This document shows positions 1-8,191 of a DNA stretch of 64,000 nucleotides, one piece after another (the first letter of the stretch is position 1; each line of letters starts with the position of its first letter). This DNA comes from Mesorhizobium sp. M00.F.Ca.ET.216.01.1.1 (GTDB taxonomy: Bacteria; Pseudomonadota; Alphaproteobacteria; Rhizobiales; Rhizobiaceae), in contig NZ_SADR02000021.1 of the NCBI RefSeq assembly GCF_004010325.2, positions 62,001 through 126,000 of the forward strand, written 5' to 3'. Both the position numbers and the translations under genes were made by a program. The notes under the pieces are model-generated. The model was not told the DNA's origin and did not search any database. It saw only the letters and a program-made list of their open reading frames with translations.

Positions 1-94
1 CCATGGCGACGTTGAGTTCGGCGCAGCTCATCTTGTCGTATTTCACAGTATCGGCGGACGCGCTCAAGGGCGATACGCACCCGCCGGCAAACAC
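1..94 (-). pseudogene. 5'-truncated copy of a small lipoprotein gene (continues off the window edge)
   Basis: Read on the minus strand, this stretch encodes VFAGGC followed by SPLSASADTVKYDKMSC and further residues. It is about 80-85% identical in DNA to part of the intact lipoprotein gene at 846-1175. The signal-peptide half is missing. Instead, the frame runs upstream directly into the stop codon of the haemoglobin gene at 101-103, so there is no room for a start codon and signal sequence. The lipobox-like cysteine is retained. I read it as a partial duplicate joined to the haemoglobin 3' end by recombination. Its other end lies outside the window. Confidence 0.65.
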
Positions 95-100
95 AGGGCT

Positions 101-652
101 TCAGCCACGCTCGACATAGCCGGCGGTGACCTCGTCTTTGTGGGCGGCGAAGGCTGCCAGGACCTCGGCTTGCTCGGGCTTCGGAACCTTGAAGAAGTCC
201 AGGGTCCGCCCGAGTTCAGCTGCGACCTCATCGAATTCTGCGGGAGAGATCCGGAGATCCCGGTGGGCCTCCTCAAGGCCGAGCGGCGTCGTGCCGGGCT
301 TGGTGGCCACGAACTTGAAGGGGCCACCAGAAACATCGCAGACCCACAGCGTGCGCATGAACTTGAGGCCGGGCAGCCGTTCAAGGTTCTTGGTGTGCCA
401 TTTCCGCAGCCGCCGGTTTTTGGACTTCTTGCCGACGATGGGGTTCTTCACGACGGCGTCGCTGAAGTGATCCACCACCGCTGCGATGGCGAACACGCCC
501 CCCAGCCGCTCATACAGACTTTTCTCAGCCGTGGTTTGCTTGGCCTGCGCGAGCGCGTTGTCGCTAGGCAATACCGCCGTCGATGCGGCGGCCAGAGCTA
601 GCCCTGCGACGACGCCTCGTCTTGTGAAAGAGGTCGAAACAGCCATTTTCAT
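101..652 (-). CDS. Tat-exported group 1 truncated haemoglobin-like protein
   Basis: Predicted protein of 183 residues. The N-terminus carries a twin-arginine-type signal (FTRRGVVAGLALAAA, about residues 8-25) ending near ALAQA, so the domain probably acts in the periplasm. From residue 42 it matches the truncated globin fold: LYERLGGVFAI in helix A/B, and a candidate proximal histidine in EAHRDLRISPAEFDEV near the C-terminus. Such globins bind O2 or NO. Exported versions are less usual than cytoplasmic ones. The ATG at 652 is chosen because AAGGAG lies about 8 bases upstream; an upstream in-frame ATG at 733 lacks this. The stop codon abuts a broken lipoprotein copy. A basic insert (KKSKNRRLRKWH) is present in the middle. 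Confidence 0.75.
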   Translation of the reverse strand: MKMAVSTSFTRRGVVAGLALAAASTAVLPSDNALAQAKQTTAEKSLYERLGGVFAIAAVVDHFSDAVVKNPIVGKKSKNRRLRKWHTKNLERLPGLKFMRTLWVCDVSGGPFKFVATKPGTTPLGLEEAHRDLRISPAEFDEVAAELGRTLDFFKVPKPEQAEVLAAFAAHKDEVTAGYVERG

Positions 653-845
653 CTCTGGTCTCCTTCGAGTAAAGCCAGAGCAAGCCGCAGCCTGTCTGGC
701 GGCATCAATGAAGTGACATTCGGACATATCCACTTTGCCTTAAACCGGCATCGTCTGAGGAATTAACGAGCCCCTGCCCGATTTATTCCGATTGACCGCA
801 TTCCAATCATCAATTGCGTCAAGGGCGAAAACCGCGTGCGCGCCA

Positions 846-1175
846 TCAACACCGACTGCGCCTGGCTGCCGCAATCGCAGCCTCCTGCTGCTGCAGTTGT
901 TCGATTCTCGCGCTCTGGCGGGCAGTGACGGCAGCGGCAACACGCTGGCCACCCCACAGCCAGGTTGGAATATTTGTTTGAGCGACCTTGCCCCGATTGA
1001 CCGCTGTCCGCGATATGTCGGCAGCGGCGTCACCCATGGCGACGTTGAGCTCGGAGCAGCTCATCCTGCTGTACTTCGCGGTATCGACGGACGCGCTCAA
1101 GGGCGATGCGCATCCCCCGGCAAACACGACGCTGACGCTACATATCAGGGGCGCGATAGCGGAGATCACCTTCAT
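846..1175 (-). CDS. small putative lipoprotein
   Basis: Predicted protein of 109 residues with an N-terminal hydrophobic segment (MKVISAIAPLICSVSVVF) ending in AGGC, a plausible lipidation site, so probably an anchored envelope protein. The mature part has an MSCSELNVAM segment and a C-terminal Gln/Ala-rich helix (ARIEQLQQQEAAIAAARR), with no catalytic motif that I recognise. The C-terminal two thirds are predicted to be helical. A 5'-truncated second copy lies at 1-94, on the other side of the haemoglobin gene. The ATG at 1175 is chosen because the signal sequence starts there; the ribosome-binding site is weak. Confidence 0.6.
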   Translation of the reverse strand: MKVISAIAPLICSVSVVFAGGCASPLSASVDTAKYSRMSCSELNVAMGDAAADISRTAVNRGKVAQTNIPTWLWGGQRVAAAVTARQSARIEQLQQQEAAIAAARRSRC

Positions 1176-1594
1176 TTTCTCAGCCCCAATCCGGCGCCTG
1201 AACACGAGCAGAGCGACGCCGCTCTAAAAACCTGACTTCTCGTATCCTGCCAGAGCTTGCGGATCGCGCCACCAAATATTCATACAGCGTTAACGCCGCG
1301 CCAGGGTTTTCCGCTGGGCGGATATCCCCAAACCCTATATCGCTTGGCGCAACTGTGGATACCATTCGTCCGTTCGTGGCTCTCTTGATCGCGAACGGCA
1401 AACGCGCTTACCCTGAGGGGGACTGAGCGCGCCCTTTGTTCTCCTCGACTTACGCAGCCCGCAGCGTCGGCGATGCATGACGAATGCCTGCAGCGCGAGA
1501 GGCCGCATCGGCAAGCTGTCCCGCAGACGAAGCGTCTTGCTGCGAAATCCGAAGAGGTGGCCCGCGGCCATCGTCCGGCGATCCAGCCGGACGC
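1176..1594. other. intergenic, no supported gene
   Basis: About 420 bases between the lipoprotein gene and dinB. A 73-codon open frame on the minus strand (1180-1401) has no ribosome-binding site or recognisable composition, and I do not support it. No hairpin or promoter stands out. Confidence 0.5.
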
Positions 1595-2836
1595 TCACAG
1601 CTCTTTCTCCGCCAGCTCGCGGAACGCGTCGGGGACCGAGCGTGCGGCTTCCAGCGCCACCGCGCCATAGCCGACGGCCTGCTTGCCGAAGCGCTCGCGG
1701 ATCGCATCGACGGCGCGGTCGGCGCCAAAGCGCGCCAGCCCCTTTTTCGTGCCGGGCCGGCGCTTCTCGTCGTCGAGGCCGAGCGGCAGTTCCAGTTGCA
1801 GCTCTGCACTCTCCTCCAGATGCGAGACCGAGATCGCCAGCAGCGATATGGTCCGTTCGTGCGGGTGTGAAGCGAGCACGTCGCGCACCAGCTCTTCGGC
1901 GATCTCGGCCAGCATCACGGTCGCCGAAATCGGCTGGTCGAGCGTGACCGAGCGCGTCACCGAACGCAGGTCGGCGAAACGGACGCGCACCGTCACCGTC
2001 CGGCCCGGCCGCGACTTTGACCTGAGCCGGCTGGCGACGCGGTCGGCCAGATGCAACAAAACGGGTCCGAACACCCGCGCCTCGGCCGGTTTCTTGCCGA
2101 GCGCCGACTGCGCGCCGGCCGAGTGCGCCCGCCGACGCGTCTCGAGCTTGCGCGGGTCGCGGTTCCAGGCCAGCGCCGCGAGCTTTTCCCCGGCGGCGGG
2201 GCCGAGCAGCCGTTCCAGCGACCCGCCATGGACCTTCGCCAGCTGGCCGATGGTCTCGACGCCGATCCCCGAGAGCCGCGCTGTCGTCGCCGGCCCGACG
2301 CCCCACATCAGCCCGACCGGCAAATCGTGCAGGAAGGCGAGCTCGCCGGCGGGATCGACCACCACCAGCCCGTCTGGCTTTGCCACCTGCGAGGCGATCT
2401 TGGCTAGATGCTTGGTGCGCGCCACGCCGATCGAGATCGGTAGGCCGAGTTCGTCCCGTATCCGGCTCCGTACAGCTTTGGCGATTTCGGCCGGCGGCCC
2501 GAACAGATGCGTGCAGCCGGCGACGTCGGCAAAGGCCTCGTCGATGGAGATGCGCTCGACCAGCGGCGTAAAGTCGTCGAGCACCTTGATGGCGGCGTCG
2601 CCCAGCCGCTGGTAGTCGCCGAAATGGCCGCCGACGAAGATGAGTTGCGGGCAAAGCTCCCGCGCGCGCCGTCCCGGCATGCCGCCGCGCACGCCGAAGG
2701 CCCTGGCCTCGTAGGACGCGGCGAGCACGACGCCGCCGCCGACGCCAATCGGCTTGCCTCTGAGCGACGGGTCGAGCAACTGCTCGACCGAGGCGTAGAA
2801 GGCATCGAGGTCCGCGTGGAGGATGGTGGCTTCCAT
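1595..2836 (-). CDS. dinB: DNA polymerase IV (Y-family translesion polymerase)
   Basis: Predicted protein of 413 residues, the usual length for DinB/DinP. It performs error-prone synthesis across lesions during the SOS response. Visible motifs: HADLDAFYASVEQ (first catalytic Asp) at the N-terminus, YEARAFGVRGGMP, then ERISIDEAFADV with the catalytic Asp-Glu pair, KHLAKIASQVAKPDG, and a helix-hairpin-helix region (WGVGPATTARLSGIGV). The little-finger domain follows. The ATG at 2836 starts the conserved N-terminus and has AGGAAA upstream. The longer frame starting at 2902 would overlap the LexA box at 2897-2911, which argues against it. Control is likely by LexA. Confidence 0.93.
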   Translation of the reverse strand: MEATILHADLDAFYASVEQLLDPSLRGKPIGVGGGVVLAASYEARAFGVRGGMPGRRARELCPQLIFVGGHFGDYQRLGDAAIKVLDDFTPLVERISIDEAFADVAGCTHLFGPPAEIAKAVRSRIRDELGLPISIGVARTKHLAKIASQVAKPDGLVVVDPAGELAFLHDLPVGLMWGVGPATTARLSGIGVETIGQLAKVHGGSLERLLGPAAGEKLAALAWNRDPRKLETRRRAHSAGAQSALGKKPAEARVFGPVLLHLADRVASRLRSKSRPGRTVTVRVRFADLRSVTRSVTLDQPISATVMLAEIAEELVRDVLASHPHERTISLLAISVSHLEESAELQLELPLGLDDEKRRPGTKKGLARFGADRAVDAIRERFGKQAVGYGAVALEAARSVPDAFRELAEKEL

Positions 2837-2896
2837 CCCGACCGTTTCCTGCGGCATTGCAGCATTAGCCGCGTCTGTTATGAGGGTGTGTTCCTC

Positions 2897-2911
2897 GAAC
2901 AAATAGAGAAC
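2897..2911. promoter_or_regulatory. LexA (SOS) box upstream of dinB
   Basis: GAACAAATAGAGAAC on the plus strand is a perfect GAAC-N7-GAAC, i.e. GTTC-N7-GTTC in the direction of dinB. This is the established LexA operator of alphaproteobacteria. It sits 60 bases upstream of the chosen dinB start. Confidence 0.85.
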
Positions 2912-2964
2912 AAATGGTGTTTCCTGTCAAGCGGCGTGTGCAGCCGCTAATGGGCCTATTCGCT

Positions 2965-3870
2965 TCACCCGGCTTTGCGCGCCCGTCGCCTCGACAACGG
3001 CCAGATGTGCCACAGTCCGACAAGCACGATGAAAGCCGAGCCGGCCGCAATACCGGCGGCCAACGGCATTCCGGTGATCTTCGCGACGATGACGTCAATG
3101 TCGGCGCTCAATCCAAGCGCGAGAAACACCGTCGCCGAAAGGACGAACCGGCTTGCGATCTTGTAGAAGGCCTCGACCATCGCGCCCGCATAGACGATAC
3201 GATGGTAAGCTGCTGGTGTCACGAGCAGGATCGTCGCCAACGCAATGCAGCCGAGTGCCGCGCCATGCAGCAGTTTCGCGTGACCCGGCAACTGCGCAAA
3301 ACCGTCCGTCAGAACAATGGCGAGCTGAAATCCCAACAGTGCCTGTGCACCCGGCAGCACAACCCGGCTTTCGGTCAGCACCAGCTCGATCTTGGCTTCC
3401 GTTGATGCCTTCGAGCTCTCCTCCTCATCATCGTGCTCCGGCCGGCCCCGATTGAAGATATTGGGACCGTACCAGAAGCCGATCGCCGCAATCAGACCTG
3501 CCCCAGCCATGGCGCCGGCCGTCAGCAATCCCTGCATCGCGCTGCCGGCGACAAACAGGTCGAGCGACAGCGCCACCGCGAATGGCAGCAGGGTCAGCGC
3601 GGCGACCTGCGTTATCAGGCGATCGATGGCCGCCCCGGCATCGCCGCGTTCCACGATGCGATGATAGGCGCTAGGGGTGATCAACAGGCCGACGACGACA
3701 ACCATCGCCGCAATGGCGCCGAGGTAAGCAACCTTGGCATAGTGGGGCAGGGCGTCGAATGCGTTCTGAAACGGGCCGTGGAACTGAAATCCCAGCAGGA
3801 TCTGTGCGCCTAGCATCAATGTCCTCGATTCATCGAGCGCGATCTTGGTGCGCTTTTCAGCTTTTCTCAC
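2965..3870 (-). CDS. DUF6328-type integral membrane protein with internal duplication
   Basis: Predicted protein of 301 residues built of two homologous halves. Each half has a short cytoplasmic lead (ALDESRTLMLGAQILLGFQ and LVLTESRVVLPGAQALLGFQ), two hydrophobic helices, a conserved TPSAYHRIVERG / TPAAYHRIVYAG motif, and two more helices, about eight in all. A charged linker (PEHDDEEESSKAS) joins the halves. The pattern resembles DUF6328 membrane proteins of unknown function. The start is a GTG at 3870 preceded by GGAG at good spacing. The C-terminus is basic (RRRARKAG). I see no linked transport or signalling gene that would give a role. Confidence 0.7.
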   Translation of the reverse strand: MRKAEKRTKIALDESRTLMLGAQILLGFQFHGPFQNAFDALPHYAKVAYLGAIAAMVVVVGLLITPSAYHRIVERGDAGAAIDRLITQVAALTLLPFAVALSLDLFVAGSAMQGLLTAGAMAGAGLIAAIGFWYGPNIFNRGRPEHDDEEESSKASTEAKIELVLTESRVVLPGAQALLGFQLAIVLTDGFAQLPGHAKLLHGAALGCIALATILLVTPAAYHRIVYAGAMVEAFYKIASRFVLSATVFLALGLSADIDVIVAKITGMPLAAGIAAGSAFIVLVGLWHIWPLSRRRARKAG

Positions 3871-4027
3871 CGCCGCAGCTCCGGCGCTTCCTGCCTCCGC
3901 TTACCCGGCAACGCGAATCTCCGGATTTTGTTGCTCGGGGTTGATCGGTTTGAAATCCGCAAGCCGGTCGGCTATGCCGGGTGCTTATCCCGTTTGATTT
4001 GCGCGGATCTTGCAGACGGATGGCGGC

Positions 4028-4432
4028 GTGACGGTTCTTTCATTCCTAAAGAGTTGGGCCTCGCTCAGGAATTGGGCGCGCGGTGTCAAGCGCGACGTGG
4101 TTGCGCTCTGGATCGCCGGGCGCGACCCGCGCGTGCCTTGGTATGCGAAGCTGGCCGCCGGCGCCGTTGCCGCTTATGCGCTGAGCCCGATCGACCTGAT
4201 CCCGGATTTCATTCCGGTGATCGGCTATCTCGACGACATCATCATCGTGCCGCTCGGCATCCTGCTTGCGGTCAGGCTCGTGCCTGCGGCGCTGATGGAG
4301 GAGTTCCGGCAGGAGGCGATCCGTCGCGAGGCCCGACCGAAGAGCTATGCCGGCATGGCCGCCATCGTTCTCGTCTGGCTGGCCTTCGCTGCCTGGCTGG
4401 CCTGGCTGTTCTGGCCCGGCCGCGCGAGCTAG
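4028..4432 (+). CDS. YkvA-like DUF1232 membrane protein
   Basis: Predicted protein of 134 residues. The central motif ALSPIDLIPDFIPVIGYLDD is the signature of DUF1232/YkvA proteins. It is preceded by RDPRVPWYAKLA and followed by a second hydrophobic stretch. A C-terminal helix (MAAIVLVWLAFAAWLAWLFW) makes about three membrane segments. The function of the family is unknown. The start is uncertain: GTG at 4028 fits family length, while an in-frame TTG at 4010 would add six residues. A hairpin terminator follows at 4453. Confidence 0.8.
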   Translation: MTVLSFLKSWASLRNWARGVKRDVVALWIAGRDPRVPWYAKLAAGAVAAYALSPIDLIPDFIPVIGYLDDIIIVPLGILLAVRLVPAALMEEFRQEAIRREARPKSYAGMAAIVLVWLAFAAWLAWLFWPGRAS

Positions 4433-4452
4433 GCCAGTGTCGCGAAGGGGTT

Positions 4453-4473
4453 CCGGTCATGGGACCGGTTTTT
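4453..4473 (+). terminator. probable rho-independent terminator
   Basis: CCGGTC (4453-4458) pairs with GACCGG (4463-4468) around a 4-base loop and is followed by five T residues. It lies 20 bases after the DUF1232 gene. Confidence 0.6.
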
Positions 4474-4660
4474 GTCGGCGCCGCTCGCCAGCGATTTCAA
4501 GCGGTTGTGGCGGTTTTCGGAATCGGTTTGTTCGCTGTTTGCGGACTATGCCGGCCATGCAGGCAACCTGCGACGAAGATGCCCGACCCTGAGCCTGGAA
4601 CATTGTTGATCGCCGCGACGTTCATAGCCGTGATGGGACGCTATTTGCGGGAGGCCTGAC

Positions 4661-4957
4661 ATGGGCCACTTTGACATAGGCCACTTCGACGTGGGCCACT
4701 TCGAAATGATCGATCTTCTTTCCGTCATCGATGCCTGCACGACTGACCGCGCCGCGGGGCGGTTGGTGTCGATGGCCAAGGCAGTGGAAGAGTTGCGGGT
4801 GCTGACCGGAGATTTCGTCTCGCCGGACGAAACCGTGGCCAATGCCCTGTCGACGGTGGCACTGGAACGCGGCTGTGCGGTTCTGTTCGACGAACAGCCT
4901 GGCGCCGATATCGTGCAAGCGCCATGGCAAGAGGCCTCACCGGTGGATGACGCCTGA
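4661..4957 (+). CDS. small hypothetical protein with N-terminal GHFD repeats
   Basis: Predicted protein of 98 residues. The ATG at 4661 is preceded by GGGAGG at 6-base spacing, so the odd N-terminus GHFDIGHFDVGHFE is probably translated. The body (IDLLSVIDACTTDRAAGRL...MAKAVEELRVLTG...VANALSTVALERGCAVLFDE) aligns by eye with the small protein at 16977-17183: both share an R-x-x-G/A-x-L-x-SM start, an EA/EE-x2-x-R-x-x-TG middle and a G-x-A-L-x-D end. The function is unknown. Predicted helical, cytoplasmic. If the downstream ATG (4709) is used instead, the repeats would be leader DNA. Confidence 0.6.
   Translation: MGHFDIGHFDVGHFEMIDLLSVIDACTTDRAAGRLVSMAKAVEELRVLTGDFVSPDETVANALSTVALERGCAVLFDEQPGADIVQAPWQEASPVDDA
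4664..4708 (+). repeat. three tandem 15-bp units encoding GHFD(I/V)
   Basis: The unit GGCCACTTYGACRTR occurs three times in a row at the start of the gene at 4661. The third copy diverges at its end. Confidence 0.8.
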
Positions 4958-5110
4958 GCGCTGCCGAACGTGCGCAACCGCACTAGCGAACCCCTGGTCC
5001 GTCTGACAGCAGGGTTCTGCATGCTTCGTATATGGCCGCCCTTCAGAGTCGACTAACAAATCGAGTGAAATTCTTAGGCATTGATTCATGCATCGCTGCT
5101 TAAATGCCTT

Positions 5111-6349
5111 ATGGAATCGTGCGCCCGTATCCTCAGACGTTTTCTCGGCGGTCGGCCTCGAGGCGAGGGCACGCGCGGAAACGTGGCCATTATCTTTGCC
5201 CTGACCTTGCCAGTCGTCGTCGGCGGAGCGGGCCTCGGTGTCGAGACTTCCTACTGGTACTACAGCAGCCTGAAACTGCAGGCGGTGGCGGATACGGCAG
5301 CCTATGCCGGCGCTTTGGAAAAAGTGTCGGGATCAGACAATGCGACGATCATCTCGGCCGCAACACTATCGGCGACCACGAACAACTTTGATACGTCGAC
5401 AGGCACGATCGAGGTGTTCACACCGCCGACGTCCGGAGCATATGTCGCGAAAAAGGCGGTTGAGGTCATCGTTCATCAGAATCTCGAGCGATTTTTCACC
5501 TCGATATTCAGTCAAAGCGCGGTTGGTGCACGGGCAAGGGCCGTGGCTCTTATTACCGACGCTTCAAAAGCCTGCGTTCTGGCGCTCAATCCTTCCGCTT
5601 CGAAAGCGGCGCTCTTCTCCGGCAGTGCGAATGTCAAACTGACAGGCTGCTCGGTCATGGCCGATTCGATAGCCTCGGACGCCCTCAAGCTTCAGGGATC
5701 GGCAACTCTGCAGGCCGATTGCCTGATATCGGCAGGCGGTGTTTCGTTGAGCAACCCTGTGACGATGGACTGTGCGAACGCGATGACCCAGGCTTTGCCG
5801 GCCGCAGACCCCTTTGCCGATTTGGCGGCGCCAGCAATAGAGAAGCCCTGTAAAAACACCAACAAACCGACAAGCCTGCAACCCGGGACATACTGCGACC
5901 TGAGCTTGAGCAACGATGTGACCCTCTCGCCCGGGGTATACGTCATCGATGGCGGGGATTTCAAAGTAAACGCGAACGTGCATGTTTCCGGCGACGGAGT
6001 TATCATCTATCTGGCCGGCAGCTCCCGCGTCAACATCAACGGCACGGCCAGCGTCAATCTCAGCGCACCGACGTCAGGTACCTATTCCGGTGTGTTGTTT
6101 TACGGAGACAGGACCAACCTCGGGGGAAAGAATACGTTCGACGGCACGGCGGATTCGCTTTTGACCGGCGCTTTGTATTTTCCAAAACAAGAGGTCGATT
6201 ATCTCGGCAATTTCTCGGGCAAGGGTGGTTGCACACAGGTCGTCGCCGATATGGTGCAGTGGTCCGGCTCCTCGAGCATCAACCAGGATTGCACGAGCCT
6301 TGGAATGAAGGACATTCCGGCGACGCAGTCCGTTCAGCTTGTCGAATAG
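5111..6349 (+). CDS. TadG-like Flp pilus-associated protein
   Basis: Predicted protein of 412 residues. The N-terminus has the TadE/TadG-type membrane anchor: basic lead, then RGNVAIIFALTLPVVVGGAGLGVE, then SLKLQAVADTAAYAGA. This is typical of TadG proteins, in which the anchor precedes a large extracytoplasmic domain. The rest is rich in Ser, Thr, Gly and Asn with paired cysteines (e.g. CKNTNKP...GTYCD, KGGCTQ, QDCTS) and looks beta-rich. No von Willebrand A motif (DxSxS) is visible, unlike classical TadG. The ATG at 5111 is used; an upstream TTG at 5081 is possible. It is followed immediately by two TadE-like genes, forming one transcription unit. No TadA/TadB/TadC/CpaB gene is in the window. 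Confidence 0.8.
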   Translation: MESCARILRRFLGGRPRGEGTRGNVAIIFALTLPVVVGGAGLGVETSYWYYSSLKLQAVADTAAYAGALEKVSGSDNATIISAATLSATTNNFDTSTGTIEVFTPPTSGAYVAKKAVEVIVHQNLERFFTSIFSQSAVGARARAVALITDASKACVLALNPSASKAALFSGSANVKLTGCSVMADSIASDALKLQGSATLQADCLISAGGVSLSNPVTMDCANAMTQALPAADPFADLAAPAIEKPCKNTNKPTSLQPGTYCDLSLSNDVTLSPGVYVIDGGDFKVNANVHVSGDGVIIYLAGSSRVNINGTASVNLSAPTSGTYSGVLFYGDRTNLGGKNTFDGTADSLLTGALYFPKQEVDYLGNFSGKGGCTQVVADMVQWSGSSSINQDCTSLGMKDIPATQSVQLVE

Positions 6350-6354
6350 TCCCC

Positions 6355-6795
6355 GTGGAACAGCGATCAGCCCGGATTTTCCGGAGCGATTCTGGTGCCG
6401 CCGCAGTGGAGTTCGCGCTGGTTGTCCCGATCCTTTGCGTGGTACTTCTTGGCGTCATCGACGGTTGGTCTTTCGTGACTAGCTCGCTGTCGATGCGCGC
6501 CGGCGTCAAGACGGCGGCAAATCTTGTCATGGCAGGGGCAGCCGACGATGCGGCTACCCAGGCCGTGGCACTTTCGAGCTGGGAACACCGTCCCGAAGGC
6601 GCGCAGGTGACGCTGACCCGCAGACACATGTGCGGGAGTACCGTGGTCGATGCATCGAGCCTGTGCGGTGGCACGAAAGCGTCCTCGATCTTCGTGGAAA
6701 TAACAGCGACAGCCACTTGGTCCCCGCCCTTCCTTTTCGGCGTGTTTTCCGTTTCTCGCGACATCGGTCACCAGGAGGTGATTCGTGTCCGCTAG
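6355..6795 (+). CDS. TadE-like pseudopilin family protein
   Basis: Predicted protein of 146 residues from a GTG start 5 bases after the preceding stop, suggesting translational coupling. The TadE-type motif SGAAAVEFALVVPILCVVLLG (E at +5 of the processing region) forms the single N-terminal membrane helix; the remainder is periplasmic or extracellular. Two cysteines (RRHMCGS, SSLCGG) may pair. It overlaps the next gene by 11 bases. TadE/TadF proteins are minor pseudopilins of Flp/Tad systems. Confidence 0.8.
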   Translation: MEQRSARIFRSDSGAAAVEFALVVPILCVVLLGVIDGWSFVTSSLSMRAGVKTAANLVMAGAADDAATQAVALSSWEHRPEGAQVTLTRRHMCGSTVVDASSLCGGTKASSIFVEITATATWSPPFLFGVFSVSRDIGHQEVIRVR

Positions 6796-7195
6796 ATGGA
6801 TGTTCAGGGCGTTCACGCGTGATGCATCAGGCGGAGCTGGGCTCGAATTCGCGCTGATCGCGCCTTTTCTGATAATGCTCTTGTTCGGAATCTTCGCATT
6901 CGGCTGGGCGCTGAATGCCATGTCGAGCGTTCGTTACACGCTGGAAACGTCCTCTCGCGCGCTCCAGATGAAGAACTCGCTGACCGAGGCCGAGATAGAA
7001 GCCATCGCCACGGAAAAATTGCTGAGTTTGGGATTGAAAGACGTCGATGTGACGATTGCAATCGATCCCGCCAGCGGCGGTTTTCGCATGGCGCACCTGA
7101 CCGCCAGCTATGCTTTCGTGATCGAGTTCCCGTATTTCGACAGGTATCCGATAAATTACGCGACAACTGTCACGGTTCCGCTGGTTGCAACGTGA
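6785..7195 (+). CDS. TadE/TadF-like pseudopilin family protein
   Basis: Predicted protein of 136 residues from a GTG that overlaps the end of the previous gene. The N-terminal GAGLEFALIAPFLIMLLFG motif is the TadE membrane helix with the conserved Glu. The following region (MSSVRYTLETSSRALQMKN) is helical, as in minor pseudopilins, and the C-terminus is beta-rich and aromatic (FPYFDRYPINY). It is the third gene of the mini-Tad unit 5111-7195. Confidence 0.8.
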   Translation: MSARWMFRAFTRDASGGAGLEFALIAPFLIMLLFGIFAFGWALNAMSSVRYTLETSSRALQMKNSLTEAEIEAIATEKLLSLGLKDVDVTIAIDPASGGFRMAHLTASYAFVIEFPYFDRYPINYATTVTVPLVAT

Positions 7196-7375
7196 CGGTG
7201 CTCTATTTTTGGTAGATCCCTCCAGGGAAGGGGCAAGCTCAAGAGAGCGAACCTCCAATGGTTGAAGACCGGCCGGCTCAGCATTTGTCTAAAGTTTCCT
7301 GTAACTAAACCTAGGCTTTCGCCATATTCCGTTCTACAGCCACTATGGCGGAGGTGCGATCCAAACGGAGGAATC

Positions 7376-8191
7376 ATGACATCCCGAAAGAACCTTTTCG
7401 CAGCGCTTGCCGCGTTCGCGCTTCTGGCATCTCCGGCATTGGCCGGCAACGGCCACGGTGGTGGCCATGGTAACGACGGCGGCAACGGCAATGGCGGCGG
7501 CAATTCCAGCAGTTCGCACGGCAAGTCTGCGTCAGCCGGCGGGCATGCATCGACCAAGGCAGGAACAAAGGCTGCGAAACAGGCCTCGGCGAAACAGCAG
7601 GTCGCCTCTTTGTCCAAGGAAGAAAACAAAGAAAAAAATCTCCATGCGAAGCTTGGCCGGCTGAACTCGCTGCAGCGGAACGTCAACGCCTACATGAATT
7701 CCAAGAGCAAGAACTTCGCTGCCGTTCAGGCTTTCGTGATGGCGTCCGCGAACGCCCAACTCGCCCAGGCTACGCTTGACAAGGCGAACGCGGCGGTGGT
7801 GGACGCTCAGGCCAAACTGGATGCCCTGAATGCGCAGCTGGACGCGTTGAGTGCGCCTACCCCTGAGCAGATCGCGGATCTGGAAGCGCAGATCGCTGAC
7901 CAGCAGGCTGCGGTTACGGCTGCTGAAGAGGCGGCTGCCGAGGCCCAGACAGCAGCTGACGAAGCCGCTGTCGGCACCGACGATGCATCGCTCGACGCGG
8001 CGCTGGCGGAGATGGCCAACAAGCCTGTCGACGCCGAGGTCACGGACTGGGCAAAAGGCGTGCTTGGCGACAAGATCGACCAGGTGGCCGACAAGCTGGA
8101 AGCGGCTCAAGCGGCAGCACCCACCGATCCGGCTGCGCCAACCGATCCGGACGCCCTCGTGGAGCCGACCGAGACCGGAGCGACCGAATAG
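7376..8191 (+). CDS. secreted Gly/Asn/His-rich protein with coiled-coil and acidic tail
   Basis: Predicted protein of 271 residues. A signal peptide (MTSRKNLFAALAAFALLASPALA) is followed by a Gly-His-Asn-rich segment (residues ~24-45), then Ser/Lys-rich linkers. A long Ala/Gln/Glu heptad region at ~120-200 (AQLAQATLDKANAAVVDAQ; ADLEAQIADQQAAV) predicts a coiled coil, and the tail is acidic and proline-rich. The strong site GGAGG precedes the ATG at 7376. Probably exported to the periplasm or cell surface. I cannot name a family. Confidence 0.7.
   Translation: MTSRKNLFAALAAFALLASPALAGNGHGGGHGNDGGNGNGGGNSSSSHGKSASAGGHASTKAGTKAAKQASAKQQVASLSKEENKEKNLHAKLGRLNSLQRNVNAYMNSKSKNFAAVQAFVMASANAQLAQATLDKANAAVVDAQAKLDALNAQLDALSAPTPEQIADLEAQIADQQAAVTAAEEAAAEAQTAADEAAVGTDDASLDAALAEMANKPVDAEVTDWAKGVLGDKIDQVADKLEAAQAAAPTDPAAPTDPDALVEPTETGATE

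Noticed and set aside
3928..4659. 243-codon plus-strand frame over the DUF1232 gene
   Set aside because: Another frame of the same region has the unmistakable DUF1232 motif; this one is Arg/Cys-rich shadow.
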